Source: Desulfuromusa sp. (lineage in GTDB: Bacteria; Desulfobacterota; Desulfuromonadia; Desulfuromonadales; Geopsychrobacteraceae). Taken from it: 64,000 nucleotides of DNA. Shown one piece after another: positions 55,097-63,710 of the stretch (the first letter of the stretch is position 1; the number at the start of each line of letters is the position of its first letter). Location: the NCBI GenBank assembly GCA_016744595.1, contig JADGEB010000002.1, positions 96,480-160,479 of the forward strand. Direction: 5' to 3'. The translations under genes and the position numbers were made by a program. Below the pieces are notes generated by a model. That model was not told where the DNA came from, searched no databases, and was given only the letters and a program-made list of their open reading frames with translations.

Positions 55097-55765
55097 ATGA
55101 TGAGCGACTGGATCACCTTCGCCCTTCCCAAAGGGCGAATTATGCAGGATTCGATGGAGCTGTTTTCTAAAATCGGTATTACCTGCCCGGAAATAAATGA
55201 AAAAAGCCGCAAGTTGGTTTTTGAAAATTCGGAACATAAATTTAGATTTATGGCGGTGCGTGCTACCGATGTGCCGACATATGTTGAATATGGTTGTGCC
55301 GACCTAGGTGTGGTTGGAAAAGATACGCTATTAGAACAGGGGAAGAACTTCTACGAACCCCTCGATCTTAAGTTTGGTTATTGCCGGCTGGTGGTAGCAG
55401 AACCGAAGTCATTGCAAAAATCAGATAATCCACTGAATTGGTCAAACATTCGGGTTGCGACCAAATATCCCAACATTACTGAACGGTATTTCGCAGCTCG
55501 TGGAGTACAGGTAGAGCTGATCAAGCTTTATGGTTCTATTGAATTAGCACCTCTGGTTGGTTTGTCAGAGCGGATTGTTGATCTGGTTTCTACCGGAGGG
55601 ACACTCAAGGCCAACAATATGATTGAGGTTGAAACTATTGCAGAAGTGACCAGCCGTCTGATCGTCAATCGCGCCAGTTTGAAAACAAAGCATGAGCGCA
55701 TTAGTAAAATTATTGACGGTTTGGAAAAGGTGATTGGTGACGAAGTCAGGATTTCAGTATCCTGA
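55097..55765 (+). CDS. hisG: ATP phosphoribosyltransferase, short form
   Basis: 222 residues, short-form HisG lacking the C-terminal regulatory domain, which therefore normally needs a HisZ partner. WITFALPKGRIMQDSMELF at the start and the PRPP-binding DLVSTGGTLKANNM are typical. No hisZ is in the window. First enzyme of histidine synthesis. Confidence 0.95.
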   Translation: MMSDWITFALPKGRIMQDSMELFSKIGITCPEINEKSRKLVFENSEHKFRFMAVRATDVPTYVEYGCADLGVVGKDTLLEQGKNFYEPLDLKFGYCRLVVAEPKSLQKSDNPLNWSNIRVATKYPNITERYFAARGVQVELIKLYGSIELAPLVGLSERIVDLVSTGGTLKANNMIEVETIAEVTSRLIVNRASLKTKHERISKIIDGLEKVIGDEVRISVS

Positions 55766-55812
55766 CTCATTGGGTAACCACTGATTCAGGACTATAGGTT
55801 GCGGAGCTTATT

Positions 55813-57105
55813 ATGATGCGGATCTTAAAATTTAGTGATAGCGACTTTGCCGAACAGTTTAAGCGGATTGAACAACGAGCTGACGAGATTCCCGGTGATG
55901 TTGAGGAAACGGTCAAATCGATCATTGCTGCTGTCCGTCAAAGTGGTGATGCCGCATTGTTTGAGCTGAGTCGTAAATTTGACCGAATTGATTTGACGAC
56001 TGATAATATCGAAGTCAATGAAACTGAAATGGTTGCTGCTATGGCTGCTGTCAGTGCTGAATCTTTGGCTGCATTGCAGCTGGCCGCTGACCGAATTGCT
56101 TCGTACCATGCTAAACAGAAACAGGAAACTTGGTTATCGACCGACGAGGATGATGTCCTTCTTGGACAACTGGTGCGCCCCCTTGACCGGGTTGGTATCT
56201 ATGTCCCGGGGGGAAAAGCCGCTTATCCATCGTCGGTGCTGATGAATGCCGTTCCTGCTAAAGTTGCTGGTGTTGCCGAGGTGATTATGGTGGTGCCGAT
56301 GCCGGGTGGTGAAGTTAATCCACATGTGCTGGCGGCGGCAAAAATTGCTGGAGTCGACCGGATTTTTAAACTCGGTGGTGCTCAGGCGATTGCGGCATTG
56401 GCCTATGGAACTGAATCGGTGCCACGGGTCGATAAGATTACCGGACCGGGAAATATCTATGTCGCAACGGCTAAGAAATTAGTCTTTGGACAGGTTGATA
56501 TCGATATGATTGCTGGACCAAGCGAAATCCTGGTGATTAATGATGGCAGTGGCACGGCAGCGCATATTGCCGCCGATCTGTTGTCCCAGGCCGAACATGA
56601 TGAACTTGCTTCGGCAGTATTGGTAACCAGTTCTGAAAAAATGGCAGTAGCTGTTCAGTCTGAAGTAGAAAAACAATTACAGCAACTCAGCCGTGAAACA
56701 ATTGCACGCCAGTCGATTGAAGATTTCGGAGCGATTATTTTGGCAGAAAGTTTGGATGAAGCGATCGATTTTTCCAATCGGATTGCTCCTGAACACTTGG
56801 AGTTGGCAGTCGACGATCCCTTTGCGATTTTATCTGCAATCCGTCATGCTGGAGCAATCTTTATGGGGCACCATACCCCTGAAGCGGCAGGAGACTATCT
56901 GGCTGGACCGAATCATACTTTGCCGACGGGGGGAACTGCACGTTTCTTTTCTCCGCTGTCGCTGGACGATTTTGTCAAAAAATCGAGTATTCTTTCGTTT
57001 TCAGAAAATGGATTGCAGCGGTTGGGCAGTGAGATTGTCCAGATTGCCGAGTTGGAAGGCCTGGAAGCCCACGCCAAATCAGTTTCTATCCGGTTGGAGA
57101 AATAA
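55813..57105 (+). CDS. hisD: Histidinol dehydrogenase
   Basis: 430 residues. Family blocks [51 protein letters not shown] and APEHLEL are intact, with zinc-ligand residues. Oxidises histidinol to histidine in two NAD-dependent steps. A 25-bp inverted repeat separates it from hisB. Confidence 0.96.
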   Translation: MMRILKFSDSDFAEQFKRIEQRADEIPGDVEETVKSIIAAVRQSGDAALFELSRKFDRIDLTTDNIEVNETEMVAAMAAVSAESLAALQLAADRIASYHAKQKQETWLSTDEDDVLLGQLVRPLDRVGIYVPGGKAAYPSSVLMNAVPAKVAGVAEVIMVVPMPGGEVNPHVLAAAKIAGVDRIFKLGGAQAIAALAYGTESVPRVDKITGPGNIYVATAKKLVFGQVDIDMIAGPSEILVINDGSGTAAHIAADLLSQAEHDELASAVLVTSSEKMAVAVQSEVEKQLQQLSRETIARQSIEDFGAIILAESLDEAIDFSNRIAPEHLELAVDDPFAILSAIRHAGAIFMGHHTPEAAGDYLAGPNHTLPTGGTARFFSPLSLDDFVKKSSILSFSENGLQRLGSEIVQIAELEGLEAHAKSVSIRLEK

Positions 57106-57112
57106 ATTATTC

Positions 57113-57181
57113 GTAGGGGCGCCGCTTGCTGCGCCCTGGGTTGGATCAAATGTTGAAGGGTGCAGCAAGCAGCGCCCCTAC
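57113..57181. repeat. REP-like inverted repeat between hisD and hisB
   Basis: Arms of 25 bases (57113-57137 and 57157-57181) pair at 23 of 25 positions with G-U for the other two, 19-base loop. Outer ends are GTAGGGGCG / CGCCCCTAC, a motif of widespread intergenic palindromic repeats. It ends only four bases before the hisB ribosome site. Confidence 0.8.
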
Positions 57182-57196
57182 ATTCGGAGGTTATAT

Positions 57197-57787
57197 ATGA
57201 CTCGCACCGCAAAAATCAATCGCGAAACCAAAGAGACCAACATTAGTATTGAATTGAATCTTGATGGTTCTGGACAGCATCACATTGAAAGTCCGGTGCC
57301 ATTTTTTAACCATATGCTTTCTGCTGTAGCACGACATGGTTTTTTTGATCTGACGGTAAAAGCAACAGGTGATACCGAAATTGACGCTCACCATACGGTT
57401 GAAGATCTTGGCATTGTTCTGGGTGAGGTATTTAAAAAAGCACTCGGTGACAAGGCCGGAGTAAAACGTTTCGGACGAGCAACCATGCCGATGCATGAGG
57501 CTCTGTCATCAGTGGTTATCGATTTTTCTGGCAGACCATTTCTGGTCTTCAATGTCGATCTTCCCAAAGCCAAAGTTGGTGAGTTTGATACCGAGTTGGT
57601 TGCAGAGTTTTTTGTCGCTTTCTGTAATCACTCCGGGGCAAATATTCACGTCAATTTGGCTTACGGTGATAATCTACACCATATCATTGAGGGGATATTT
57701 AAAGCTTTTGGCCGCGCATTAGATGAAGCGACTGGTTTTGACCCTCGTATCCAAGGGGTACTATCGACCAAAGGAAAACTTGAATAG
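57197..57787 (+). CDS. hisB: Imidazoleglycerol-phosphate dehydratase
   Basis: 196 residues from ATG 57197 (CGGAGG upstream); a longer open frame upstream runs through hisD in another frame and is not used. The manganese-binding His motifs DAHHTVED and NLHHIIE are present, with [14 protein letters not shown]. Monofunctional, without the phosphatase domain. Confidence 0.96.
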   Translation: MTRTAKINRETKETNISIELNLDGSGQHHIESPVPFFNHMLSAVARHGFFDLTVKATGDTEIDAHHTVEDLGIVLGEVFKKALGDKAGVKRFGRATMPMHEALSSVVIDFSGRPFLVFNVDLPKAKVGEFDTELVAEFFVAFCNHSGANIHVNLAYGDNLHHIIEGIFKAFGRALDEATGFDPRIQGVLSTKGKLE

Positions 57788-57789
57788 AT

Positions 57790-58413
57790 ATGATTAATAT
57801 TATTGATTACGAAATGGGCAATCTCCGCAGCGTCGAAAAAGCTTTTGAAAGCCTTGGCTTTGAGGTGCGTGTGAGTGCTGATCCAAATGATATAAAGAAA
57901 GCAGATAAAGTCGTATTGCCTGGAGTTGGAGCTTTTCGTGATTGCATTCGTAATTTGCGCAGTGGCGGTTTTGTTGATCCGTTGCTGGAGCACATCGATA
58001 CGGGAAAACCGATGCTTGGTATCTGTGTCGGGATGCAGATGTTATTTGATGAGAGTGAAGAGTTCGGTCAGCACCAGGGGTTGGGATTGATTCCGGGCAA
58101 GGTGGTTCGGTTTCCCTCAGGGATGGTGGAGAATGGTGAACGCCTTAAGGTCCCGCACATGGGTTGGAACAATATAAATATCCAGCAGCAGTCTCCGCTG
58201 TTTAACGGCACTGAAGACGAGAGTTTTGTCTACTTTGTCCATTCCTATTATTGTAAAGCTGTCAACGACAATGATGTTGCTGCCAGTTGTCGTTATGGTG
58301 ATGTGGAATTCAGTGCTTCTATATGGCGCAACAATATCATGGCAACGCAATTTCATCCCGAAAAGAGTCAAGCCGCTGGGCTGAATATTTTTAAAAATTT
58401 TGGAGAATTGTGA
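57790..58413 (+). CDS. hisH: Imidazole glycerol phosphate synthase glutaminase subunit
   Basis: 207 residues, class I glutamine amidotransferase. Nucleophile Cys in GICVGMQMLFD, then His/Glu in TQFHPEKSQ. Starts 2 bp after hisB. Feeds ammonia to HisF, encoded beyond the inserted opposite-strand gene and hisA. Confidence 0.96.
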   Translation: MINIIDYEMGNLRSVEKAFESLGFEVRVSADPNDIKKADKVVLPGVGAFRDCIRNLRSGGFVDPLLEHIDTGKPMLGICVGMQMLFDESEEFGQHQGLGLIPGKVVRFPSGMVENGERLKVPHMGWNNINIQQQSPLFNGTEDESFVYFVHSYYCKAVNDNDVAASCRYGDVEFSASIWRNNIMATQFHPEKSQAAGLNIFKNFGEL

Positions 58414-58510
58414 TTAGATTGTGACTCACAGGATCATTGCAATGGAAGGATGGGGACAATAGATTACCGCCAATTCTATTTTTTGTGTTCATCAGGAATA
58501 CGACATTAAT

Positions 58511-58987
58511 TTATTCGGTATTTGTCTTGATATTTGGACGTGGTGCAACTGCGGCCGCTATAGTTGATTCATTGATTTCAGAAAGACTGCCCAATGCCTC
58601 AATTTGCCCTGAAGCTTCATTGATGATCTGATTATATAAAGATAGAACTCTTGGATCAAACCCCGGGGTATCATCTGCTGTCATTTTGAAGAGTTGCATC
58701 TGATTAAGGAAGTTGTTCAGGACATGATGCGTTGATGACATCATGGCTCTGTGTATTTTGATTTTTTCTAGATCAACTTTATGAGATTTTTGCCACTTTA
58801 TGAAATCCAAGAATGCGAATACAAAAAAAATCATAAATGGGATAAAAAGTTCATCAATCTCATATTTTTCTAGATCTTCCAGGGTGAGCAACAATTGCTC
58901 AAAAAGATCCATATCGAAAACAATTGAGATTATCAAAAAACACACTGATACTAGTCCCCCAATGAATGTCAGTTTCAAGTTTTTCAT
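58511..58987 (-). CDS. Two-TM protein with histidine-kinase-like phosphoacceptor region, no ATPase domain
   Basis: 158 residues from ATG 58987 (GGGGA upstream; ATG 58996 and 59008 are alternatives). Two membrane segments (about 6-26 and 43-63), then a cytosolic stretch with SSTHHVLNNFLNQMQLFKM and a second long helix (LYNQIINEASGQIEALGSLS), the shape of a HisKA dimerisation and phosphoacceptor hairpin. No catalytic HATPase, no receiver. The gene lies on the opposite strand between hisH and hisA. It may receive phosphate from another kinase, or be a truncated kinase. Confidence 0.6.
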   Translation of the reverse strand: MKNLKLTFIGGLVSVCFLIISIVFDMDLFEQLLLTLEDLEKYEIDELFIPFMIFFVFAFLDFIKWQKSHKVDLEKIKIHRAMMSSTHHVLNNFLNQMQLFKMTADDTPGFDPRVLSLYNQIINEASGQIEALGSLSEINESTIAAAVAPRPNIKTNTE

Positions 58988-59278
58988 GCTTTTCCCCATT
59001 GATTTCAACTGTTAATGTCCAAGTGTGTATGTTTATAACACTAACGCAGGGCATGGGTGGTCGCAAGAGCTATTTATAGGAACAAAAGAGTTTTTCTTAG
59101 TTACAGGATATCGTTATTTCTTCTGCATTGATAGTTTTGCTAGTTACCAAACTAGCTGACTTAAGATCTGGTCGCTAAAGATTTGTTATTCCGGGATTGC
59201 TCTGCGCAACAATAAAATTTATAGTTTGCCAGATATTCACAAGAATTTTGAAACTGATAAGAAAAGGAACAGCAAAGG

Positions 59279-60010
59279 ATGATTATTTTACCCGCAATTG
59301 ATTTGAAAGAAGGTCGTTGCGTTCGTTTAGAGCAGGGACTGATGGATAAAGACACAGTCTACAGCGATGATCCGGCAGCACAGGCGTTGCTGTGGCAGGA
59401 GCAGGGTGGGGAGTACCTTCATATTGTTGATTTGGATGGAGCTTTTGCAGGGGTGCCGAAAAATCAAGCTGCGATTGAAGCGATTGTTGCCGCTATTGAG
59501 ATTCCTTCTGAATTGGGTGGTGGAATTCGTGATATGGAAACAATTGAAGCCTATCTTGATCTGGGAATTAATCGGGTGATCTTAGGTACCGTTGCTAAAG
59601 AGAACCCTACCTTGGTAAAGGAAGCGTGCCGTAAATTTCCCGGTCAGATTGTTGTTGGGATCGATGCCAAAGACGGTCTGGTGGCAGTGCGTGGGTGGGC
59701 CGATCTGACAGAAAAAAAAGCGACTGAGATGGCCAAAGAAATGGAAGATTTCGGTGTCGAGGCAATTATCTATACCGATATTGCTCGTGATGGAATGATG
59801 CAGGGGCCAAATATTGAAGCAACCAAGGCTTTGGCTGAATCAATCACGATACCAGTCATCGCTTCGGGTGGCTTGTCGACTTTGGATGATATCCGCAGAC
59901 TGGTTGAAATCGAGGCTTCTGGGGTAACCGGTGTCATTACTGGAAAGGCGATTTATTCAGGAGCTATCGATCTTCGTGAAGCAGTTGCTTTGACCAAAGG
60001 AAGTAACTGA
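59279..60010 (+). CDS. hisA: ProFAR isomerase
   Basis: 243 residues, (beta/alpha)8 barrel. Catalytic Asp in [16 protein letters not shown] and the second in [14 protein letters not shown], plus ELGGGIRD phosphate site. AAGG precedes the ATG. About 290 bp upstream to the inserted gene contain an isolated stem-loop GCTAGTT/AACTAGC (59139-59156) but no clear promoter. Confidence 0.96.
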   Translation: MIILPAIDLKEGRCVRLEQGLMDKDTVYSDDPAAQALLWQEQGGEYLHIVDLDGAFAGVPKNQAAIEAIVAAIEIPSELGGGIRDMETIEAYLDLGINRVILGTVAKENPTLVKEACRKFPGQIVVGIDAKDGLVAVRGWADLTEKKATEMAKEMEDFGVEAIIYTDIARDGMMQGPNIEATKALAESITIPVIASGGLSTLDDIRRLVEIEASGVTGVITGKAIYSGAIDLREAVALTKGSN

Positions 60011-60777
60011 TGTTGACCAAGCGAATCATTCCCTGTCTTGATGTTAAAGATGGTCGGGTTGTTAAGGGAGTTAACTTCGTTGGTTTGCGCGATGCCGGTG
60101 ATCCTGTCGAGGCGGCTGAAGCTTATAGCGAACAGGGTGCAGACGAGCTGACTTTTCTCGATATTACCGCTAGTAGCGATAATCGCGGCATTATCCTCGA
60201 TGTTGTTGCTAAGACTGCCGAACGGGTTTTTATGCCGCTGACGGTTGGGGGTGGAGTGCGAGAAGTTGCTGATATTCGCAATTTACTGAATGCCGGGGCC
60301 GATAAGGTATCAATCAATACGGCAGCAGTGCACCGCCCAGAATTTGTTCGTGAAGCGGCAGAGCGCTTTGGCAGTCAGTGTATTGTTGTCGCTATTGATG
60401 CACGTCGGGTGCCTGATGCGGAGCCTTTGGCTTGGGAGGTTTATACTCATGGTGGTCGTAAGGCGACTGGAATTGATGCTATAGCATGGGTGCAGCAAAT
60501 GGAACGCTTGGGGTGCGGTGAAATTCTGTTGACTTCGATGGACTGTGACGGCACAAAAGATGGTTACGATATTGAGCTGACCCGTGCTGTCAGTGATGCG
60601 GTTGACATTCCAGTCATTGCCTCGGGTGGTGTTGGTAATCTGGAGCATATTCGCGAAGGTTTGGTCGAAGGTGGTGCCAGCGCAGCTTTAGCCGCCTCAA
60701 TCTTCCATTTTAAGGAATACACCATCGCCGAATGTAAGGAATACCTGATGCAACATGGTGTCCCTGCACGTATTTAA
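60010..60777 (+). CDS. hisF: Imidazole glycerol phosphate synthase cyclase subunit
   Basis: 255 residues, barrel partner of His[16 protein letters not shown] and [13 protein letters not shown] carry the two catalytic Asp residues. Start ATG overlaps the hisA stop (TGATG), so the two are translationally coupled. Confidence 0.97.
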   Translation: MLTKRIIPCLDVKDGRVVKGVNFVGLRDAGDPVEAAEAYSEQGADELTFLDITASSDNRGIILDVVAKTAERVFMPLTVGGGVREVADIRNLLNAGADKVSINTAAVHRPEFVREAAERFGSQCIVVAIDARRVPDAEPLAWEVYTHGGRKATGIDAIAWVQQMERLGCGEILLTSMDCDGTKDGYDIELTRAVSDAVDIPVIASGGVGNLEHIREGLVEGGASAALAASIFHFKEYTIAECKEYLMQHGVPARI

Positions 60778-60790
60778 AAGGGAGATTCAA

Positions 60791-61141
60791 GTGCTAAAGT
60801 CTGAACAAAAATCACCCATGGATCAAGATATTCTTGAGACGATTTACCTGATTATTCAGGAACGTAAACAACTGGGAGATGGCGAAAAGTCTTACGTTAA
60901 GTCGTTGTTCGACAAAGGTTTAGATAAAATACTCGGTAAAATTGGCGAGGAAGCAACAGAAACTGCAGTTGCGGGCAAAGGTGGTGACCAGGAAGAAATT
61001 GTTTCCGAGGTTGCCGATCTTTTCTTTCATGTTTTGGTTCTGCTTGGTTATTACGATTTGCCACCAGAGAAAGTATATGCTGAACTTCGCCGACGTTTTG
61101 GTGTGTCGGGGATTGAGGAAAAAGCGAGTCGGAAAAAATAG
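60791..61141 (+). CDS. hisE: Phosphoribosyl-ATP pyrophosphatase
   Basis: 116 residues from GTG 60791 (GGGAGA upstream); Met at 60821 is an alternative. Helical MazG-like fold: KILGKIGEEATETAVAGKGG and EEIVSEVADLFFHVLVLLG supply the acidic magnesium ligands. Monofunctional; the hisI cyclohydrolase part is not attached and no separate hisI is in view. Confidence 0.94.
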   Translation: MLKSEQKSPMDQDILETIYLIIQERKQLGDGEKSYVKSLFDKGLDKILGKIGEEATETAVAGKGGDQEEIVSEVADLFFHVLVLLGYYDLPPEKVYAELRRRFGVSGIEEKASRKK

Positions 61142-61202
61142 AATTAATTGCTGTAGCGACAGAGGTAATATCCTTTCCGAATTTTTAAAATGGAGATTTT
61201 AT

Positions 61203-61403
61203 ATGCTTACAATTCAAACAGATAACGTGACCGTAGAGATTAATCCCGAATCTCACTTTTCTATAATCAGGGGAGAGGAAGCCGAAGACCGTATCCGTAT
61301 TGAGTGGAACGACTTGGAGGATTCTGCCGTGGCGAATCTCAATCAATTTGTTGAGATGATCGAAGGATCTCTTGGGATGATGTTGCCGGAGGAGGGGGCT
61401 TAA
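61203..61403 (+). CDS. Small conserved-looking acidic protein (66 aa)
   Basis: 66 residues from ATG 61203, GGAG upstream. Acidic, beta-rich pattern (VTVEINPESHFSIIRG; DRIRIEWNDLED). Follows hisE by 61 bp and precedes the operon terminator. No family recognised; the codon pattern and ribosome site support it as real. Confidence 0.6.
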   Translation: MLTIQTDNVTVEINPESHFSIIRGEEAEDRIRIEWNDLEDSAVANLNQFVEMIEGSLGMMLPEEGA

Positions 61404-61431
61404 CTCTAGTAACGCCCTAAAATCAATAATG

Positions 61432-61466
61432 AAAAAAGGCCGTTCCTTTATGGAACGGCCTTTTTG
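61432..61466. terminator. Bidirectional terminator between the his operon and the cytochrome gene
   Basis: Stem GGCCGTTCC/GGAACGGCC (61438-61446 with 61452-61460) with loop TTTAT, A-run before and T-run after, so it can stop the plus-strand his transcript and the converging minus-strand cytochrome transcript. Confidence 0.9.
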
Positions 61467-61488
61467 TTTTCAGTCGTGGACAATACGG

Positions 61489-62775
61489 TTATTTGTTGTG
61501 ATCCGCCCGCATTTGTTTTGCCAGGTGCTTAATTTCACCCAGATCCTGGGTCATCATGTTCCAGCCGTACCAGTAAGCGTAGTCAGGGTTGACATGGAAG
61601 AATGCTTGGTAAGCACGCATCCGATGCTTGAAGAACATCTGTAGTAAGACTTGATCGATATAAGAAAATCCGTCCAAGTTCTCATCCCAGTTAGCACCAT
61701 TGGTATGCATAAGTGCCAGGATGAATGGGTAGTTGAAGGGGTAGCCTTCTGGTTTTACGATAATGCCCTCTTTGTAGAGAGCAGCTACGGTCTCAATTGC
61801 TTCTGCCATCAGACGATCAGCTTTGGTCAGGATCGCATCACCGGCATCAAGTTGTTCTTTGGCATACTTGTAAGAGTGGCACTCAGTACAGGTATCGAGC
61901 ATCTTGTTGCGCTCTTTTTCCCATGAAGCCTGATCAAGACGTGCCATATCAACGGCCTTTACGGCATCAAGAATTGGGGTTGGCTCACCAGTTTCAGGGT
62001 TCAATACGCCGAGTGCTTTCAGGATAGTAACCCGGTCAGCCGCTGCCTGAGGATCTTCCGGAAGAGGCAAACGTACTCCGAGGAAACCCCATGCAGTGTG
62101 GTTCTCGTGGGTTCCATCTGGCAGGTGGCAGGTTTGACAGGTTGGAGCGACAGCACCTTCAGGGAGATCACCGGCTTTTTTAGCAAAGTAACGAGCACCG
62201 TGCTTGGAGCTTGACCACATTTCCCACTGGGGATGATCGTAACCCATATGGCATTGTTGACAAGCTTTTGGATTGTTCGCTTCTTTTTTGGAGAAACTAT
62301 GGCGGGTGTGGCATTCGTCGCAGGAGTTATTCTGATAACGATACCCTTTGGCTAACTGATCAGCCTTTTGCTCTTCGGTTTTGATGCCCATATTATGACA
62401 GCCACCGCAACCACGACCACCTTCGATCAATTCATCTGGGGCGTAGTGGGTTGCTGGAATAGCATTCAGGACAGTCCAGCCAAAGTTGTGTTTGCCATGA
62501 GAAAAAGAGGTGAATTGTTCTTCGTGACATTCGGCACAAACATGTTCGCTAGGCAGGACTGCTTTTTTGTAGTCAGCGGCATTTGTGTGTGCATCCCCGT
62601 GGCAGGTGTCGCAAGATACTCCAGCATCAGCGTGCTTGCTGGCTTCCCAGTCTTTCACTTGACCGGGTGAAATGTTGCTGTGGCAGTCGATACAGATATC
62701 GCCCGCCATGACTGTCCCAGCTAGGAACAATGTGCAGATTGCACAAGTCAAGATAGTCAAAAAACTCTTTCTCAT
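61489..62775 (-). CDS. Octahaem cytochrome c, hydroxylamine oxidoreductase-like
   Basis: 428 residues. Signal peptide about 1-24. Eight CXXCH haem motifs start near residues 28, 55, 80, 123, 152, 172, 213 and 296. Blocks HNFGWTVLNAIPATHYAPDE, MWSSSKHGARYF and HVNPDYAYWYGWNMMTQDL are typical of the octahaem HAO family. In anaerobes such proteins may reduce nitrite or hydroxylamine rather than oxidise it. Whether the cross-linking tyrosine that makes haem P460 is present cannot be decided by eye. An FNR-type site lies upstream. Confidence 0.88.
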   Translation of the reverse strand: MRKSFLTILTCAICTLFLAGTVMAGDICIDCHSNISPGQVKDWEASKHADAGVSCDTCHGDAHTNAADYKKAVLPSEHVCAECHEEQFTSFSHGKHNFGWTVLNAIPATHYAPDELIEGGRGCGGCHNMGIKTEEQKADQLAKGYRYQNNSCDECHTRHSFSKKEANNPKACQQCHMGYDHPQWEMWSSSKHGARYFAKKAGDLPEGAVAPTCQTCHLPDGTHENHTAWGFLGVRLPLPEDPQAAADRVTILKALGVLNPETGEPTPILDAVKAVDMARLDQASWEKERNKMLDTCTECHSYKYAKEQLDAGDAILTKADRLMAEAIETVAALYKEGIIVKPEGYPFNYPFILALMHTNGANWDENLDGFSYIDQVLLQMFFKHRMRAYQAFFHVNPDYAYWYGWNMMTQDLGEIKHLAKQMRADHNK

Positions 62776-62886
62776 GTGGTACCTCCCTTTTATTGCGGCA
62801 GAAATCAGCCAAACAGTTGGATATCAGCTGTCTGGTTTCCACGCTAAAATATTTTATAAGTGTATCAAAAAATGAAGACATATTTT

Positions 62887-62900
62887 TTGATCTAGATCAA
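62887..62900. promoter_or_regulatory. Perfect FNR-type site upstream of the octahaem cytochrome gene
   Basis: TTGATCTAGATCAA matches the FNR/NNR consensus TTGAT-N4-ATCAA exactly. A possible -10 (TACACT, minus strand 62865-62860) would place the site centre near -41, the class II activator position. Suggests anaerobic or nitrogen-oxide control. Confidence 0.7.
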
Positions 62901-62918
62901 AAAAGCGGACAAAAAAGG

Positions 62919-63239
62919 TTATTTTTTCTTATCTGCGGTCAGGTGCAGTTTGCAGTGGAAGCATTTGCGTACGGGACGGAACATGAAGCCATTCATATGA
63001 AAACAGTTTCCGCATTGGGGGCATCTGACCAGTGCCATCAGTGTTACAGCAATGACCAGAGAGAGAATCCAGACGACAAAGACAATTCCTATGGCCTGGT
63101 TAGGTTGTGAAGATTGGAGTGCAACCAGCATCGCTGGTAGATAAGCCATAATAACAATCCAGAAAAACCAGCGACGTCGGCGAATTTTCTGGAGCCCAGG
63201 CTTCAGTTCTTGAGGGTTAATATCTTCTATCTCATCCAC
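62919..63239 (-). CDS. Small membrane protein with zinc-ribbon-like motif
   Basis: 106 residues: a basic N-terminal block (LQKIRRRRWFFW), two membrane segments (about 24-42 and 49-69), then CPQCGNCFHMNGF...RKCFHCKLHL, a four-Cys treble-clef-like ribbon. A close paralogue is encoded 111 bp upstream (63351-63710). Function unknown; it precedes the cytochrome gene and may serve the same process. Confidence 0.7.
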   Translation of the reverse strand: MDEIEDINPQELKPGLQKIRRRRWFFWIVIMAYLPAMLVALQSSQPNQAIGIVFVVWILSLVIAVTLMALVRCPQCGNCFHMNGFMFRPVRKCFHCKLHLTADKKK

Positions 63240-63350
63240 TGTAACCTCCTGAGAATTGACAATATATATAGCAATTTTCAGAGATTACTTGGTTTGTGTT
63301 CCAAGAGCAACTTATTCCCTGTGTCTCTGAAGATTTAGGCTGTCATCGGT

Positions 63351-63710
63351 TTATTTTTTTGCATATTTTGCTTTTGGCGGTTCCGCTTCTGCGGCTCTTT
63401 TATCAGCGTTAACATGCAGTGCACAGTGGAGACAGCGGCGGAAGGGGAGAAAGGTTGGCCCGTGGGTATGAAAGCATTCTCCGCAACGTGGGCAACGGAT
63501 AATGCAGGCAAAAACGACAGCAATGATAAGGAAAACAATCCAGGTGACAAAAACGATTGTGACCCAGGTTTTGTAGTCAGAGGAATCCAGCGCCACCATC
63601 ATGGCTGGCAGGTACGCGAGAATAATACACCACAAAAACCAGCGGCGTTTGCGGATTTTTTGCAGGCTGGGTCGGTATGTAATTGGATCTATAAGGTTAT
63701 TCTCTTCCAT
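63351..63710 (-). CDS. Small membrane protein with zinc-ribbon-like motif, paralogue
   Basis: 119 residues, same layout as the neighbour at 62919-63239: LQKIRKRRWFLW, two membrane segments, CPRCGECFHTHGP...RRCLHCALHV and an extra basic Ala/Lys tail. The pair clearly arose by tandem duplication. No family name is assigned. Confidence 0.7.
   Translation of the reverse strand: MEENNLIDPITYRPSLQKIRKRRWFLWCIILAYLPAMMVALDSSDYKTWVTIVFVTWIVFLIIAVVFACIIRCPRCGECFHTHGPTFLPFRRCLHCALHVNADKRAAEAEPPKAKYAKK

Noticed and set aside
56693..57787. 364-codon plus-strand frame across the end of hisD into hisB
   Set aside because: Its first part is an out-of-frame shadow of hisD and crosses the REP-like palindrome; the true hisB start is at 57197 with CGGAGG.
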